From contig NZ_CP051626.1 of assembly GCF_012844365.1 (NCBI RefSeq), forward strand, positions 620,001 through 684,000: 64,000 nt of DNA, given 5' to 3'. Positions 25,748 through 35,870 of this stretch are shown one piece after another. This DNA is from Brevibacterium sp. 'Marine'. Lineage in GTDB: Bacteria > Actinomycetota > Actinomycetes > Actinomycetales > Brevibacteriaceae. Both the position numbers and the translations under genes were made by a program. The notes beneath the pieces were generated by a model that searched no databases, had not been told where the DNA came from, and was given only the letters and a program-made list of their open reading frames with translations. Each line of letters starts with the position of its first letter. The stretch's first letter is position 1.

Positions 25748-27733
25748 TTATGCTGGACACGTCCCACCCGCGAACCGCACAAAGTACTCCAGCGCCTCAA
25801 ACGAATCAACAGCATCCGCATTCGCCACACGATCCAGATCATGCCCCTGGATGAGCCGCTTCACGGGCACTTCCAGCTTCTTCCCCGTCTTCGTGTGCGG
25901 AATGGCCGGGACCGCAATGATGTCATCGGGCACATGCCGCGGGGACGCCTTGGACCGCAGTTCCGCCGCGATCCGCGACCGCAACCCAGAATCCAACGAA
26001 ACCCCCGAACCCAGCACCACGAACAGCGGCATCCAGTACCCACCATCCGGCTGCTCGGCGCCGATGACCAGGGATTCGGCCACCTCGGGGATGCCGTCGA
26101 CGACGTCGTAGATGTCGGCGCTGCCCAGGCGCACGCCCTGCCGGTTGAGCGTGGCGTCCGAGCGGCCGGAGATGATGACGCTGCCGTGGTCGGTGATGGT
26201 GATCCAGTCGCCGTGGCGCCAGACTCCGGGGAACATCGAGAAGTACGTGTCGCGGTAGCGCTCACCGTCGGGATCGTTCCAGAACTTCACCGGCATCGAC
26301 GGCATCGGGGCGGTGATGACCATCTCGCCGACCTCGTCGACCAACGGCTGACCGTTGTCGTCCCAGGACTCCAAGGCCACACCGAGGACCGGCCGTGAGA
26401 GCTCCCCGGCCCAGACCGGGACGTTCGGCGCGGATCCGGCGAAGCCGCTGACGACATCCGTGCCGCCGCTCGTCGAGGCCAGCTGCACGCGTTCGCCGAC
26501 AGCATCGCGCACCCACGGGAAGCAGTGGGCGGGCACCGGGGCACCGGTGGCGCCGATCGTCCGCAGCGCGGAGAGGTCGAATTCCGTGCCGGGTTCAAGC
26601 CCGGCCTTCATCCCGGCCAGGAAGATCCCGGGACTGACCCCGAGCACATTCGCCTTCGTGTCCGCGGCGATCTCCCACAGCCGGCCCGGCCCCGGATAGA
26701 GGGGGCTGCCGTCGAAGCACACCGTGGTCGCACCGCCCACCAGCGCCGAGGCGACGAGGTTCCACATCATCCAGTTCGTGTTCGTGTACCAGAAGAACCG
26801 GTCACCCGGCCGGATGTCGAGGTGGAGACCCAGCAGGCGCAGGTGATCGATGACGACCCCGCCGTGGCTGTGCACGATCCCCTTGGGAATCCCCGTCGTG
26901 CCCGAGGAGTACAGCACCCACAGCGGGGTATCGAAATCGACGCGCGCGAACTCGGGTTCAACATCCCCGGAGGCAACATCGTCCCAGGTGACAAGGTTCG
27001 TGATCTGGCCGTGTTCGTCGATGAATTCCTCGCCGAGGTTGCCCACCCCGACCACGGCCCGCAGGCTCGGCATCCGGTTGGCCAATTCCGCGACCTGGTC
27101 GCGGCGGTCAAAAGCCTGACCGTTCCACAGGTAGCCGTCGGCAGCGAAGAGAACAGTCGGTTCAAGTTGGCCGAGTTTCGTCGCAGCACCTTCGGCGGCG
27201 TAGTCCTGGGCGCAGGCGGACCAGATGGCGCCGATTGAGGCGGTCGCGAGGAATGCGATGAGCGTGTGGTGGGTGTTCGGCAGGTAGCCGACGACGCGGT
27301 CGCCTTCTCCGACTCCTTGGCCGCGCAGCCAGGCGGCGACGGATCCGACCTGGCGACGCAGTTCGCGCCAAGTGGTTTCGGTTCGCTCGCCGGATTCTTT
27401 GATAGTGATGATGGCCGGTTCGTCGGCGAGTGTGTCGTCGAGGCCGGCCCGCAGTGCATGTTCGGCGTAGTTGAGGCGGGTGCCGGGGAACCAGGTGGCG
27501 CCGGGCATGGACCGATCGGCGAGCACCTCGGTGTAGGGCTCATCGGCGATGACGTCGAAGAAGTCCCAGACAGCACCCCAGAACCCGTCGAGGTCGCTCA
27601 CCGACCAATTCCACAGATCCTCATACCCTGCCATGGTTTGGTCGGTGCGTTGGTTGGCGAAGTCGATGAAGTCGGCGATCTGCGGTCGCGGGGTCTGGTC
27701 AGGGTCGGGAAGCCAGATCGGTTCAGCGGTCAA
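25748..27733 (-). CDS. aacS: Acetoacetyl-CoA synthetase
   Basis: 661 residues of the adenylate-forming (ACS) superfamily. The P-loop VLYSSGTTGIPKGIVHSHGG, the FWYTNTNWMMWN core, GDWITITDHGSVIISGRSDATLNRQGVRLG and the final PHTKTGKKLEVPVK (catalytic Lys) are intact. The N-terminal WNWSVSDLDGFWGAVWDFF and the overall length are typical of AacS. It activates acetoacetate to acetoacetyl-CoA, salvaging ketone-body or PHB carbon. Translation appears to start at TTG with AGGAGGAGAA directly before it; no suitable ATG lies near. Confidence 0.9.
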   Translation of the reverse strand: MTAEPIWLPDPDQTPRPQIADFIDFANQRTDQTMAGYEDLWNWSVSDLDGFWGAVWDFFDVIADEPYTEVLADRSMPGATWFPGTRLNYAEHALRAGLDDTLADEPAIITIKESGERTETTWRELRRQVGSVAAWLRGQGVGEGDRVVGYLPNTHHTLIAFLATASIGAIWSACAQDYAAEGAATKLGQLEPTVLFAADGYLWNGQAFDRRDQVAELANRMPSLRAVVGVGNLGEEFIDEHGQITNLVTWDDVASGDVEPEFARVDFDTPLWVLYSSGTTGIPKGIVHSHGGVVIDHLRLLGLHLDIRPGDRFFWYTNTNWMMWNLVASALVGGATTVCFDGSPLYPGPGRLWEIAADTKANVLGVSPGIFLAGMKAGLEPGTEFDLSALRTIGATGAPVPAHCFPWVRDAVGERVQLASTSGGTDVVSGFAGSAPNVPVWAGELSRPVLGVALESWDDNGQPLVDEVGEMVITAPMPSMPVKFWNDPDGERYRDTYFSMFPGVWRHGDWITITDHGSVIISGRSDATLNRQGVRLGSADIYDVVDGIPEVAESLVIGAEQPDGGYWMPLFVVLGSGVSLDSGLRSRIAAELRSKASPRHVPDDIIAVPAIPHTKTGKKLEVPVKRLIQGHDLDRVANADAVDSFEALEYFVRFAGGTCPA

Positions 27734-27873
27734 TTCTCCTCCTCAGCACAGCGGTGGGCGGTAGCGATAGCGGTCTCCACCAGCCGAAACGAGGCGCACT
27801 CGTTTTGCAGCGGAGACGTTGAGACCACCATACGCCGCCATCCCAGCGACCATTGCAGGCAGTCTGGAACACA

Positions 27874-27905
27874 ACTGCGCCGCTGAGAATTCTCAGCGGC
27901 GCAGT
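27874..27905 (-). terminator. Perfect 32-bp palindrome, terminator of wecC
   Basis: ACTGCGCCGCTGAGAA followed at once by its exact reverse complement. It lies 23 bases beyond the wecC stop on that strand. Being symmetrical, it could also stop leftward or rightward read-through between the glycan locus and aacS. Confidence 0.7.
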
Positions 27906-27927
27906 CGACAGGGAGATGGGTTGAGGC

Positions 27928-29187
27928 TCAGCCCCACACGCCCCGTGTGTCGTGGACGATCTTCTGCGCGAGCAGCGAAGCATCCAAGTTGATGAACTCG
28001 TTGTGATCGACCAGCAGGAGAACGATGTCGGCCTGCTCGACCGCGGTTTCGGTCTCGGCCAGGGTCACATTCTCGCGAGACTCCAACTCTGCAGGAAGCT
28101 CGTCGATGTTCGGCTCGACGGCGAGAATCGTCGCTTCAGGCAGCTCTTCGGCAAGACGGTTGACGATCTGACGAGCGGGGCTCTCACGCAGGTCATCGAT
28201 ATTGGGTTTGAATGCCAATCCGAGCGTCGCGATCTTCGCCTCGTTGATGCGCTTCGCCTGAGGGATGAGCTTGTCCAAGACGAATCCGGGCTTGGAGTCG
28301 TTCACTTCGCGGGCAGTCTTGATGAGTGATGACTGCTCTGGCGCAGTGGCGACAATGAACCACGGGTCCACGGCAATGCAATGGCCACCGACACCGGGGC
28401 CCGGCTGCAGAATGTTGACACGAGGGTGGTGGTTGGCCAGTTCGATGAGTTCCCAGACGTTGATGTCGAGACCATCGGCGATCATCGACAGTTCATTGGC
28501 GAAGGCGATGTTGACGTCGCGGTAGGCATTCTCTGTCAGCTTGGACAGCTCGGCCGTGCGCGCATCGGTCATGAGGAACTCGCCCTCACAGAACAGCTGG
28601 TAGAGGTCGCGGGCCCGCTCACCGGCATTTCCGTTGAGCGTGCCGACGATGCGGTCGTTCGTCCGCAGCTCAATCATGATGCGGCCGGGCAGGACGCGTT
28701 CGGGGCAGTGAGCGAAGTAGATCGTCTTGGACGTGCCTTCATCAAGCGTCAGATCTGGGCGCTGCGACAGAATCGTGTCGGCCAGGTATTCGGTTGCGCC
28801 GGGAGGCGAAGTCGACTCGAGGATGACGAGCTCATTGCCCTCAAGCAGCGGCGCGATCTGTTTACCGGCGGTCCCGATGTAGGAGAGGTCTGGTTTGTGC
28901 CCATCCTTGAACGGCGTGGGCACGGCGACGATGTAATTGTCGGCGTGTGGGGTCTCAGTCGTGGCTTTCAGGTATCCTTGTGAGACAACACCAGCCACTG
29001 TTGTCGACATATCGGGCTCGACGAACGGGACTTCGCCCTGGTTGATGAGATCGACAGCTTTCTGGTTGATATCGACGCCGACGACGTTCGCTCCAGAGCT
29101 AGCCAGCACGGCCGCAGTAGGGAGTCCAATATAGCCGAGTCCGATGACGGCGACCGAAGGCCGGTTACGCTCGGGAGTAGGGGTCAT
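27928..29187 (-). CDS. wecC: UDP-N-acetyl-D-mannosamine dehydrogenase
   Basis: 419 residues. NAD fold VAVIGLGYIGLPTAAVLASSG; central domain HCPERVLPGRIMIEL and ELSKLTENAYRDVNIAFANEL; catalytic Cys in GPGVGGHCIAVDPWF; C-terminal lobe LGLAFKPNIDDLRESPA. It oxidises UDP-ManNAc to UDP-ManNAcA. The divergent wecB supplies UDP-ManNAc, so the two make the uronic acid donor of teichuronic-type or enterobacterial-common-antigen-like glycans. The ATG at 29187 has AGAGAAGAGCT upstream; a longer start at 29235 lacks family similarity. Confidence 0.92.
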   Translation of the reverse strand: MTPTPERNRPSVAVIGLGYIGLPTAAVLASSGANVVGVDINQKAVDLINQGEVPFVEPDMSTTVAGVVSQGYLKATTETPHADNYIVAVPTPFKDGHKPDLSYIGTAGKQIAPLLEGNELVILESTSPPGATEYLADTILSQRPDLTLDEGTSKTIYFAHCPERVLPGRIMIELRTNDRIVGTLNGNAGERARDLYQLFCEGEFLMTDARTAELSKLTENAYRDVNIAFANELSMIADGLDINVWELIELANHHPRVNILQPGPGVGGHCIAVDPWFIVATAPEQSSLIKTAREVNDSKPGFVLDKLIPQAKRINEAKIATLGLAFKPNIDDLRESPARQIVNRLAEELPEATILAVEPNIDELPAELESRENVTLAETETAVEQADIVLLLVDHNEFINLDASLLAQKIVHDTRGVWG

Positions 29188-29536
29188 AGCTCTTCTCTCT
29201 GGGTTGTAGCGTCGGCCATAGGTCGCGACGGGCATCTAGTGTCGGCGACCGTCACTCTCCGTGGCACACAACAAATGAAATGGTATTGGATAACCACACG
29301 ACCGCGAAACGATCTTCGGTGATAACCTGAGCGTGTGATGTGGAACACCCGGTCAATTAAGGATCAGTGAATTTTCTACGCACTTCGATAATTTAAGGGA
29401 AAACCACTGTCGAAATGTGGTTGAATCTTGTGGAAACTATAGGATTTCTCATGCATTCTGGCGGGTCCGGCCATGAGTCAACGGTCGGCCCGCTATTTAC
29501 ATTTGGAGCAAGTTTTCAATTGACGAAGGAGCCGTA
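29188..29536. promoter_or_regulatory. Divergent wecC/wecB control region
   Basis: 349 bases without a gene, noticeably AT-richer than the flanking genes, so it should hold promoters for both directions. I see no convincing palindrome or riboswitch fold; a partial pair AACCAC/GTGGTT around 29382-29406 (ACCACTGTCGAAATGTGGT) could form a small hairpin in the wecB leader. Confidence 0.4.
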
Positions 29537-30679
29537 TTGAGCGCTGGCAAGTCAGGTATCCCCCCGAAGGTCATGGTTGTGTATGGAACCAGGCCAGAGG
29601 CGATCAAGGTGGCCCCGGTGATTAAGGCTCTTGAAGCGGATCCGAATCTTGAACCGATCGTCGTCGTCACTGCTCAGCATCGTGAGATGCTCGACCAGGT
29701 CAATCAGGTGTTCGAAATCGAACCCGATGTGGACCTCAATCTCATGGCTCACGGACAGACTCTCAATACCATCGCGGGCAGCGTCATTAGCAAGATCGAC
29801 GAAGTACTTGCCGACCACGAACCAGACGCCGTCGTAGTCCAAGGCGATACGACGACGGTGATGGGTGCCGCGATCGCGGCCTTCAACCGGGAGATTCCAG
29901 TTGTCCATCTCGAAGCAGGATTGCGCAGCGGAGACATCAATTCGCCGTTCCCCGAAGAGGCCAATCGGAAGATCGTCTCCCAGATCGCTCGCGTGCATCT
30001 CGCACCGACTATGGTCTCTCGGAGCAATCTGCTCGCGGACGGGGTCCCTGATGAGAATATCCACGTCATCGGCAATACGGTCATCGACGCTCTGCAGTGG
30101 GCCGTTGAGCGCCCGGTCGAGTTCAGTGTTCCTGAGCTTCAGGCGCTGGAGTCTGATGAGCGCCGAGTGCTGCTGGTAACCACTCACCGCCGGGAGAACC
30201 TTGGCGACAACATGGTGAACATTGGCAAAGCCATGCGAAACCTGGCCACAAACTATCCCGATCTGCTCATCATTTGGCCTGCGCACAAGAACCCCAAGGT
30301 CCGCGCGTCGATCGCTCCTCAGATCGAAGACCTCGACAATGTGATCTCAATCGAGCCCGTTGAGTACGGCGAGTTCTCGCACCTCATCAACGCCTCCGAC
30401 ATCGTGCTTACAGACTCGGGAGGAATCCAGGAAGAAGCCCCCAGCCTGGGCAAGCCGGTTCTGGTTCTCCGAGAAAACACGGAACGCCCCGAAGCTGTGG
30501 ATGCAGGGACGGTGAAGTTGATCGGTACTGCAACCGAGAAGATCATCTCCGAGGTTTCACGACTCCTCGATGACAAGAAGGCCTACCGGGACATGGCCAA
30601 TGCTGTGAATCCCTACGGTGACGGCCATTCAGCCGGTCGCAGCGTCGATATTCTCAACGACCTTCTCGGAGACAGCTGA
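29537..30679 (+). CDS. wecB: UDP-N-acetylglucosamine 2-epimerase (non-hydrolysing)
   Basis: 380 residues. VMVVYGTRPEAIKVAPVI, VVQGDTTTVMGAA, HLEAGLRSGDINSPFPEEANR and LTDSGGIQEEAPSLGKPVLVLRENTERPEA are the family blocks. It interconverts UDP-GlcNAc and UDP-ManNAc. Initiation is at TTG 29537 with GAAGGAG seven bases upstream; the next ATG (29573) would cut into the conserved first strand. It ends eight bases before the convergent glycosyltransferase gene. Confidence 0.93.
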   Translation: MSAGKSGIPPKVMVVYGTRPEAIKVAPVIKALEADPNLEPIVVVTAQHREMLDQVNQVFEIEPDVDLNLMAHGQTLNTIAGSVISKIDEVLADHEPDAVVVQGDTTTVMGAAIAAFNREIPVVHLEAGLRSGDINSPFPEEANRKIVSQIARVHLAPTMVSRSNLLADGVPDENIHVIGNTVIDALQWAVERPVEFSVPELQALESDERRVLLVTTHRRENLGDNMVNIGKAMRNLATNYPDLLIIWPAHKNPKVRASIAPQIEDLDNVISIEPVEYGEFSHLINASDIVLTDSGGIQEEAPSLGKPVLVLRENTERPEAVDAGTVKLIGTATEKIISEVSRLLDDKKAYRDMANAVNPYGDGHSAGRSVDILNDLLGDS

Positions 30680-30687
30680 GCCTTCGG

Positions 30688-32571
30688 TCAGAAGCAGTAG
30701 TGTCCACGGCTGAATCCGAAGCTGTGGACGTTACTGTTGGCCAACAGCAGATCGTCGTCGACATTCCACGTATGACTATGCGAGTCACGAATTTGGACGA
30801 AGTTGAAACGGTCTGCAGAGTAGATCCGTGCTCCGTCGGAGACGAGTCGCCGCTGCAGGTCGGTATCTTCGCCCAAAGTGCGGTCAGCGAATGGGAACCG
30901 TTGGAACAGCTCTCTGCTCCCCATCAGGGTGGGGCCCATGACAAGATCGGTGAAACGGTGCTCGCGTTCGGGGAACCGGCACATAACGATATCGCGGTTG
31001 CGCAGGTGAAGGTAGTGAGCCTGTTTGCCGACGAGGTCCGCATTTGAAAAGCGCAGAGCTGCGAGCTGGTCCGTCAGATAGTGCTCACCGTAGACGTCGT
31101 CATCATCCATCTTGGCGATGACGTCGCCGGATGCCGCTTCGATACCGCGGTTAAGGCACGCGCCCAGGGAATCCGAGCCCGGGGCCTCGAGCAATATCAG
31201 GTTTTCGATCCCCAGTTCGGTTGCATAATTCAGCATCTCCGGCGATGAAACGAACCCATGCTGGACGATGATGAGCTCTCGATTCTCAATATTCTGTGCG
31301 GCGTGTGTCTCAAGGACGTTGCTGAGGTGTTCCGGGCGATTCGTCGATACCACGACAGACATGGAACGAGGAATTGGATCGCTGTACTCGACCCCAACGG
31401 AGTCCATGATCGTCATCGCGCGATGAGTGTAGGTGTGTTCGTTCCAGATGCGCCGTTGCGCGAGATGTACCGTGCGGTCTCGAAGTTCGCCGCTTCTCAC
31501 ATATGCCCTGAGGATAAGTTCGGCCTCTTCTTGCGTCTCAGGCTGAGGAAGCTCTGAAAGTGGGAAGAACCGCTTCGTCGCTTCACTGGGGCTCGAGATG
31601 ACCGGAGTCCCGGCGGCAGTGATCTCGAAAATGCGCCTCGCGCACATGCTCGGCGAATCGACTACCGAGTTCACATTGAGGAATGCCTTGTAGTTCTTGT
31701 AGGCCGTCAGAAGGTTTCGGTAAGGCAGAGACCCGACGACTCTTTCGGCCAGAGTGCCGGGAAATTGATAGCGCTCATCGTCGCCGAGGAAGCGGGAGAA
31801 GATCTCAAGCCCGTGCTCCATCCGAGGGGACACTTTATCTGCCGCTCCCAAGAGCAGGTCCATCTGAGCCCGGCGCTCGGGGAATTTATGAGTGAAGTAC
31901 ATTCCCGCGAATGCGATATCGCGTGCGGCGTAATTGTGCGCAGGTCGGACGGGAGAATGAATCGCGGGTTGAGCGGCGAAAGCTAAGGGAGCGATGCGGT
32001 CATGTCCGAGATGTTCCCGGTACTGATGGACAAGTCGCACATCGCTGGTGAAGACGACATCGAACAGCTTGGCCAGCGGAAGGAAATCGTCGAAATGGGG
32101 AGGATCTTCCTTGTTCCAGAACACTGTTGGGATTTTGCGATGACGACACTCTGCCAGCAGTTCGATGACCTCGGGACTTGGGCCTGTCGTGCCGGTGAGC
32201 TTGAACTTCCAGTCCCCACCGTTGCCGTTCCACGCTGATTCGATAAAGACGAAGTCGACCGAGTCCAGCTGCGATGTCCATCCATCGCGTTTCAGTGGGA
32301 CAGTCGCCCATTCGTAACCGAAGCTCTCCGCTGAGAACTCGTCGAGGATGGTGCCGACTCTGAGATCGTCGAAGACAGGCCGACGATCGGACTTCGGAGC
32401 TGCAGGAAACGCCTCTAACAGATTGTCCGCAGTGAGCTGGTCGTTCGTCCGTCCATCGGCAACGCCTTGGTGAAGATTCCGACGGCGCCTCCACTTCAAG
32501 AATTGAGCTGGGCCGCCGTGGCGCAGATGCCAGAGACCGGTCCGCAATGTGCGAAGAGGAGTTTGAGGCAC
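30688..32571 (-). CDS. Two-module glycosyltransferase: CgeB-like domain plus GT2
   Basis: 627 residues. Residues ~70-390 form a CgeB/DUF3880-like module (VDFVFIESAWNGNGGDW, IPTVFWNKEDPPHFDDF, AFLNVNSVVDSPSMCARRIFEITAAGTPVISS). Residues ~400-600 are a GT-A, family-2-like module: SMSVVVSTNRPEHL, AKMDDDDVYGEHYL (metal-binding Asp cluster), and GEDTDLQRR as probable catalytic region. The first module reappears inside the 1520-residue protein at 42.2 kb. It probably adds two residues of the glycan or glycosylates in the cytoplasm. Its start is preceded by AAAGGATCCGACTGTGCCTCAA, with no strong Shine-Dalgarno close by. Confidence 0.85.
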   Translation of the reverse strand: MPQTPLRTLRTGLWHLRHGGPAQFLKWRRRRNLHQGVADGRTNDQLTADNLLEAFPAAPKSDRRPVFDDLRVGTILDEFSAESFGYEWATVPLKRDGWTSQLDSVDFVFIESAWNGNGGDWKFKLTGTTGPSPEVIELLAECRHRKIPTVFWNKEDPPHFDDFLPLAKLFDVVFTSDVRLVHQYREHLGHDRIAPLAFAAQPAIHSPVRPAHNYAARDIAFAGMYFTHKFPERRAQMDLLLGAADKVSPRMEHGLEIFSRFLGDDERYQFPGTLAERVVGSLPYRNLLTAYKNYKAFLNVNSVVDSPSMCARRIFEITAAGTPVISSPSEATKRFFPLSELPQPETQEEAELILRAYVRSGELRDRTVHLAQRRIWNEHTYTHRAMTIMDSVGVEYSDPIPRSMSVVVSTNRPEHLSNVLETHAAQNIENRELIIVQHGFVSSPEMLNYATELGIENLILLEAPGSDSLGACLNRGIEAASGDVIAKMDDDDVYGEHYLTDQLAALRFSNADLVGKQAHYLHLRNRDIVMCRFPEREHRFTDLVMGPTLMGSRELFQRFPFADRTLGEDTDLQRRLVSDGARIYSADRFNFVQIRDSHSHTWNVDDDLLLANSNVHSFGFSRGHYCF

Positions 32572-32856
32572 AGTCGGATCCTTTCGACCTGATCAGAATC
32601 GCGCAAAGTCCTGTTTCGCAGAGACCCGGTTCAAGTAGGCGCGAGCATAACGGGATTTATCCCACTCTACTTGCAGTGGGGCAACCTAAATGAAACCATT
32701 TCTTAACGCTTTCAACAGTCTTCCTGTGCGGAAGCTGACAAGCCCAATAGTACAATCAAGAGGTTGCAAGACGCTCGGTCGGATGCCGCGAGATGTGCAC
32801 GGCGCAATCGTAGACTGAGTTGAACCAGACCATGTAAGCCGAGGGAAAAGAGGACA

Positions 32857-34833
32857 GTGGGAAGCAACACAGGGCCCATTCCCTCACGGACCCCAATGAG
32901 ACGGCACGGCAGAGCCATGGCGCTGTCACTCATCGACGGTCTCGTCTTCGCGTTCCTCGTCGTATCGATGACACTCGTGAGGTACGACTTCCATGCATCT
33001 CTCGTCAACGTGCCGGGAATGCTCGTCTGTTCGGCGGTTGGTCTGATCGTCTTTCTCATCGGCGGGCCTCTGGCAATCTACCGCGGTCGCTACCGACGTG
33101 GTTCGACCGATCAGTTCGCCGCAATCGTGGGAACGGTTGCTCTGGGTGTCGGCATCATGTGGGTGGCCGAATTTACCTTCGCCAATCGACTGCTCATCCC
33201 GACCAGCGTCCCCATTACGGCGGGAGCGCTCATGGTCGTGGTCAAGAGCCTCGAGAATTGGATTCGTCGCAACTTGAGGCAACGCAGTCTCACCACGTCC
33301 GGTGCATCCCGGCCCACGATCGTCGTCGGCGCGGGAAACCAGGGCATGCTCGCTCTCGATATGATCGCTCAGGACACACACAACGAATTCGTCGCTGTCG
33401 GCATCCTCGACGACGACCCTGCCAAGCGGCATCTTCGCTACAACGGAATCCGCGTGCTCGGACCGATCGCCGACATCGCCACCCATGTCGATCGCACCGG
33501 AGCTGGGGCCGTCATCATTGCGATCGCTGACCTGCCGCCCGAAGAGCTCTCCCGTATCGCGTCGAATCTCGAATCCCGGCCAGTCGAGATCAAGATCATG
33601 CCGAAACTCTCGGACTCCGCGTTGGCACGTCCCGAGCCTGACGCCCATGACGTCGCCGACCTGCGTCATCGCAGCTTCCGCGATGTCAGCCTCGAAGACC
33701 TCATCGGACGCAAACCAATCTCGACGAATATCGACGACATCGCCTCGGCGATCACCGGAAAGGTAGTCCTCGTCACCGGTGCAGGCGGCTCCATCGGCTC
33801 ACAATTGTGCCGTCAGGTCGCACGGTTCGATCCGGCCCGACTCATTATGACCGACCGGGACGAATCCGGCCTGCACGCCACTGAGCTCGGTCTCGAGGGG
33901 TCAGCCCTTCTGACCAGTGATGAACTCGTCCTCGGAGACCTGCGAGATCCGGCATTCATCGATGCCCTCGTCGCCGAGGCGAAGCCGGACATCATCTTCC
34001 ACGCCGCGGCTCTCAAGCACCTGACCTTCCTCGAGCGTTTCCCGGAACAGGCAGTGCGCACGAATGTCGGTGCCAGCCTTGACCTGCTCAATGCAGCGGT
34101 GGCTCATGACGTCGATGCCTTCGTCCACATCTCCACCGACAAAGCCGCCGGTGCGACCTCAGTGCTGGGGCGGACGAAGTTCTCCATCGAACGGGCGATC
34201 GCCTCTGTGGCCGCGGCGACCGGCCGACGTTATATGTCAGTGCGATTCGGCAATGTTCTCGGTTCCCGAGGATCCGTGCTCGAGACCTTTGTGGCTCAGG
34301 TGGCGGCCGGTGATCCTGTCACAGTCACCGACCCGGAGGTCACTCGATACTTCATGACCGCCGATGAGGCCTGTGAACTCGTCCTTCAGGCCGCAGCAAT
34401 CGGTGGCCCCGGAGAGACCTTGGTCCTCGACATGGGCGAACCGATCCGCATCGATGACCTCGCCAAGCGAGTGATCGCGCTGTCGGGGCGCAGTGATGCG
34501 CAGATCGTCTACACGGGACTGCGGCCGGGGGAGAAACTCACCGAGGCTCTGCTGTCGCCCGGAGAGGTCGACAGCCGACCCACCCATCCGCTGATCACTC
34601 AGGTGCCGATCACTCCGATCGATCTGGAGAAACTCGGTGCCCTGGTCGCCGAATCACGTGACCCACAGGTCTTCACTCACAGGTCGGGCCTCGAAGAGCA
34701 CCTGACGCGTCTCCTCGACTCCGAGACGGCACCGGCCACCGGTGACGCGACGGAGGCCATTGAGACGGCAGCGACAACGTCAAGAGCCCCCGAGCCAGGC
34801 GCAGACCCCCATGACACCGGAGTCGGCCTCTGA
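32857..34833 (+). CDS. FlaA1/CapD-type nucleotide-sugar 4,6-dehydratase, membrane-anchored
   Basis: 658 residues. Four N-terminal membrane helices (about 22-135), a first Rossmann domain beginning PTIVVGAGNQGMLALDMIA, then the catalytic SDR domain: VVLVTGAGGSIGSQLCRQV, FHAAALKHLTFLERFPEQA, HISTDKAAGATSVLGRTK and VRFGNVLGSRGSVLETF. Family members make 4-keto-6-deoxy UDP-HexNAc for amino- or deoxy-sugars. Translation starts at GTG 32857 behind GAGGGAAAAGAGG; the stop overlaps the next start. The C-terminal 40 residues are Ala/Thr/Glu-rich and beyond the family core. Confidence 0.88.
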   Translation: MGSNTGPIPSRTPMRRHGRAMALSLIDGLVFAFLVVSMTLVRYDFHASLVNVPGMLVCSAVGLIVFLIGGPLAIYRGRYRRGSTDQFAAIVGTVALGVGIMWVAEFTFANRLLIPTSVPITAGALMVVVKSLENWIRRNLRQRSLTTSGASRPTIVVGAGNQGMLALDMIAQDTHNEFVAVGILDDDPAKRHLRYNGIRVLGPIADIATHVDRTGAGAVIIAIADLPPEELSRIASNLESRPVEIKIMPKLSDSALARPEPDAHDVADLRHRSFRDVSLEDLIGRKPISTNIDDIASAITGKVVLVTGAGGSIGSQLCRQVARFDPARLIMTDRDESGLHATELGLEGSALLTSDELVLGDLRDPAFIDALVAEAKPDIIFHAAALKHLTFLERFPEQAVRTNVGASLDLLNAAVAHDVDAFVHISTDKAAGATSVLGRTKFSIERAIASVAAATGRRYMSVRFGNVLGSRGSVLETFVAQVAAGDPVTVTDPEVTRYFMTADEACELVLQAAAIGGPGETLVLDMGEPIRIDDLAKRVIALSGRSDAQIVYTGLRPGEKLTEALLSPGEVDSRPTHPLITQVPITPIDLEKLGALVAESRDPQVFTHRSGLEEHLTRLLDSETAPATGDATEAIETAATTSRAPEPGADPHDTGVGL

Positions 34834-35870
34834 TGGCTCTGCAGTCGCTGGTGATCCTGGTAGTGGCCGCGGTGGTCACGGTTCTCAGCGCCCTCATCGC
34901 CTTTCCGCTGCTGCGTCGAGCGGGGATCGTCGATGTCCCCTCTCATCGCTCCTCGCATACGCTGTCGACCGTACGCGGCGGGGGAATCGCCATCGGCTGC
35001 GGCATCACCGTGGCCACGATTCTGGCCATGGTGTGGACCGTCAGCGAAGACGGTGTCTTCGGCCTCGGCGGGGTCCTCCTTCCGGTCGGTTTCCTGGTCC
35101 TGACCTGGTGCTATTCGGCCATCGGGATGAGCGACGATCTCGACTCGCTGCGCCCCGCCGGGCGGCTGATCGGACAGGTGATCTTGGCTCTGCTGTTCAG
35201 CGCGATCATCGCCATGTTCTCAACACAGGGAATCGCTCACGTCATCGCCTTCGCGGTCATCGGCGTGACCACTGTCAACGCCGTGAACTTCGTCGACGGA
35301 CTCAACGGCTATGTCACCGAGTGGACCATCGTCACCGCTGGATGGTTCGCCTTCGTCGGTTCCTGGGAAGGAGAGAACGACATTGCACTACTTGCTCTGG
35401 CGCTGGCCGGCGCTGCTGTCGGGTTCCTCCCGTTCAACCTCGGTCGGGCCAAGGCGTTCCTCGGAGACACGGGCAGCTACGGGATCGGAGCGGCCGTCTT
35501 CGCTCTCGCGGTCTGGCTGTTTGTCCAAGGCGTCCCGATCGTCGTCATCATCGCACCGATGATCTTCGTCTTCTTCGACGTCGGACTCACTTTGGTCCTA
35601 CGGCTCTTCCGGGGAGAGAATATTCTCTTGCCTCATCGTGAACATATCTACCAGCGGATCCAGCAGGCGGGCTGGCCACACAGCTCCGTTTCGCTCTTCC
35701 ACGCCGCATTGAGCGTCCTCGCTTGCATAATGGCCGTCCCGACTCTCATCAGCGGAAATACGGCGACAACCTACCCGGCCCATGTGTTCTGGGTCGCGTT
35801 GCTCGCCCTCTATGCGCTGTTGCCGCTTTGGTTGCGGCGCCGGGCGCTGAAGGAGGTGACGACCGCATGA
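34833..35870 (+). CDS. WecA/MraY-like polyprenyl-phosphate sugar-1-phosphate transferase
   Basis: 345 residues with about ten membrane helices. Catalytic motifs: HRSSHTLSTVRGGGIAI, the Asp pair in SDDLDSLRPAGRL, NAVNFVDGLNGY, FLGDTGSYGIG and PHREHIYQR. It transfers a HexNAc-1-phosphate to undecaprenyl phosphate and so starts the lipid-linked glycan. Start and stop overlap with both neighbours by four bases, placing it in one operon with the dehydratase and the following glycosyltransferase. Confidence 0.9.
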   Translation: MALQSLVILVVAAVVTVLSALIAFPLLRRAGIVDVPSHRSSHTLSTVRGGGIAIGCGITVATILAMVWTVSEDGVFGLGGVLLPVGFLVLTWCYSAIGMSDDLDSLRPAGRLIGQVILALLFSAIIAMFSTQGIAHVIAFAVIGVTTVNAVNFVDGLNGYVTEWTIVTAGWFAFVGSWEGENDIALLALALAGAAVGFLPFNLGRAKAFLGDTGSYGIGAAVFALAVWLFVQGVPIVVIIAPMIFVFFDVGLTLVLRLFRGENILLPHREHIYQRIQQAGWPHSSVSLFHAALSVLACIMAVPTLISGNTATTYPAHVFWVALLALYALLPLWLRRRALKEVTTA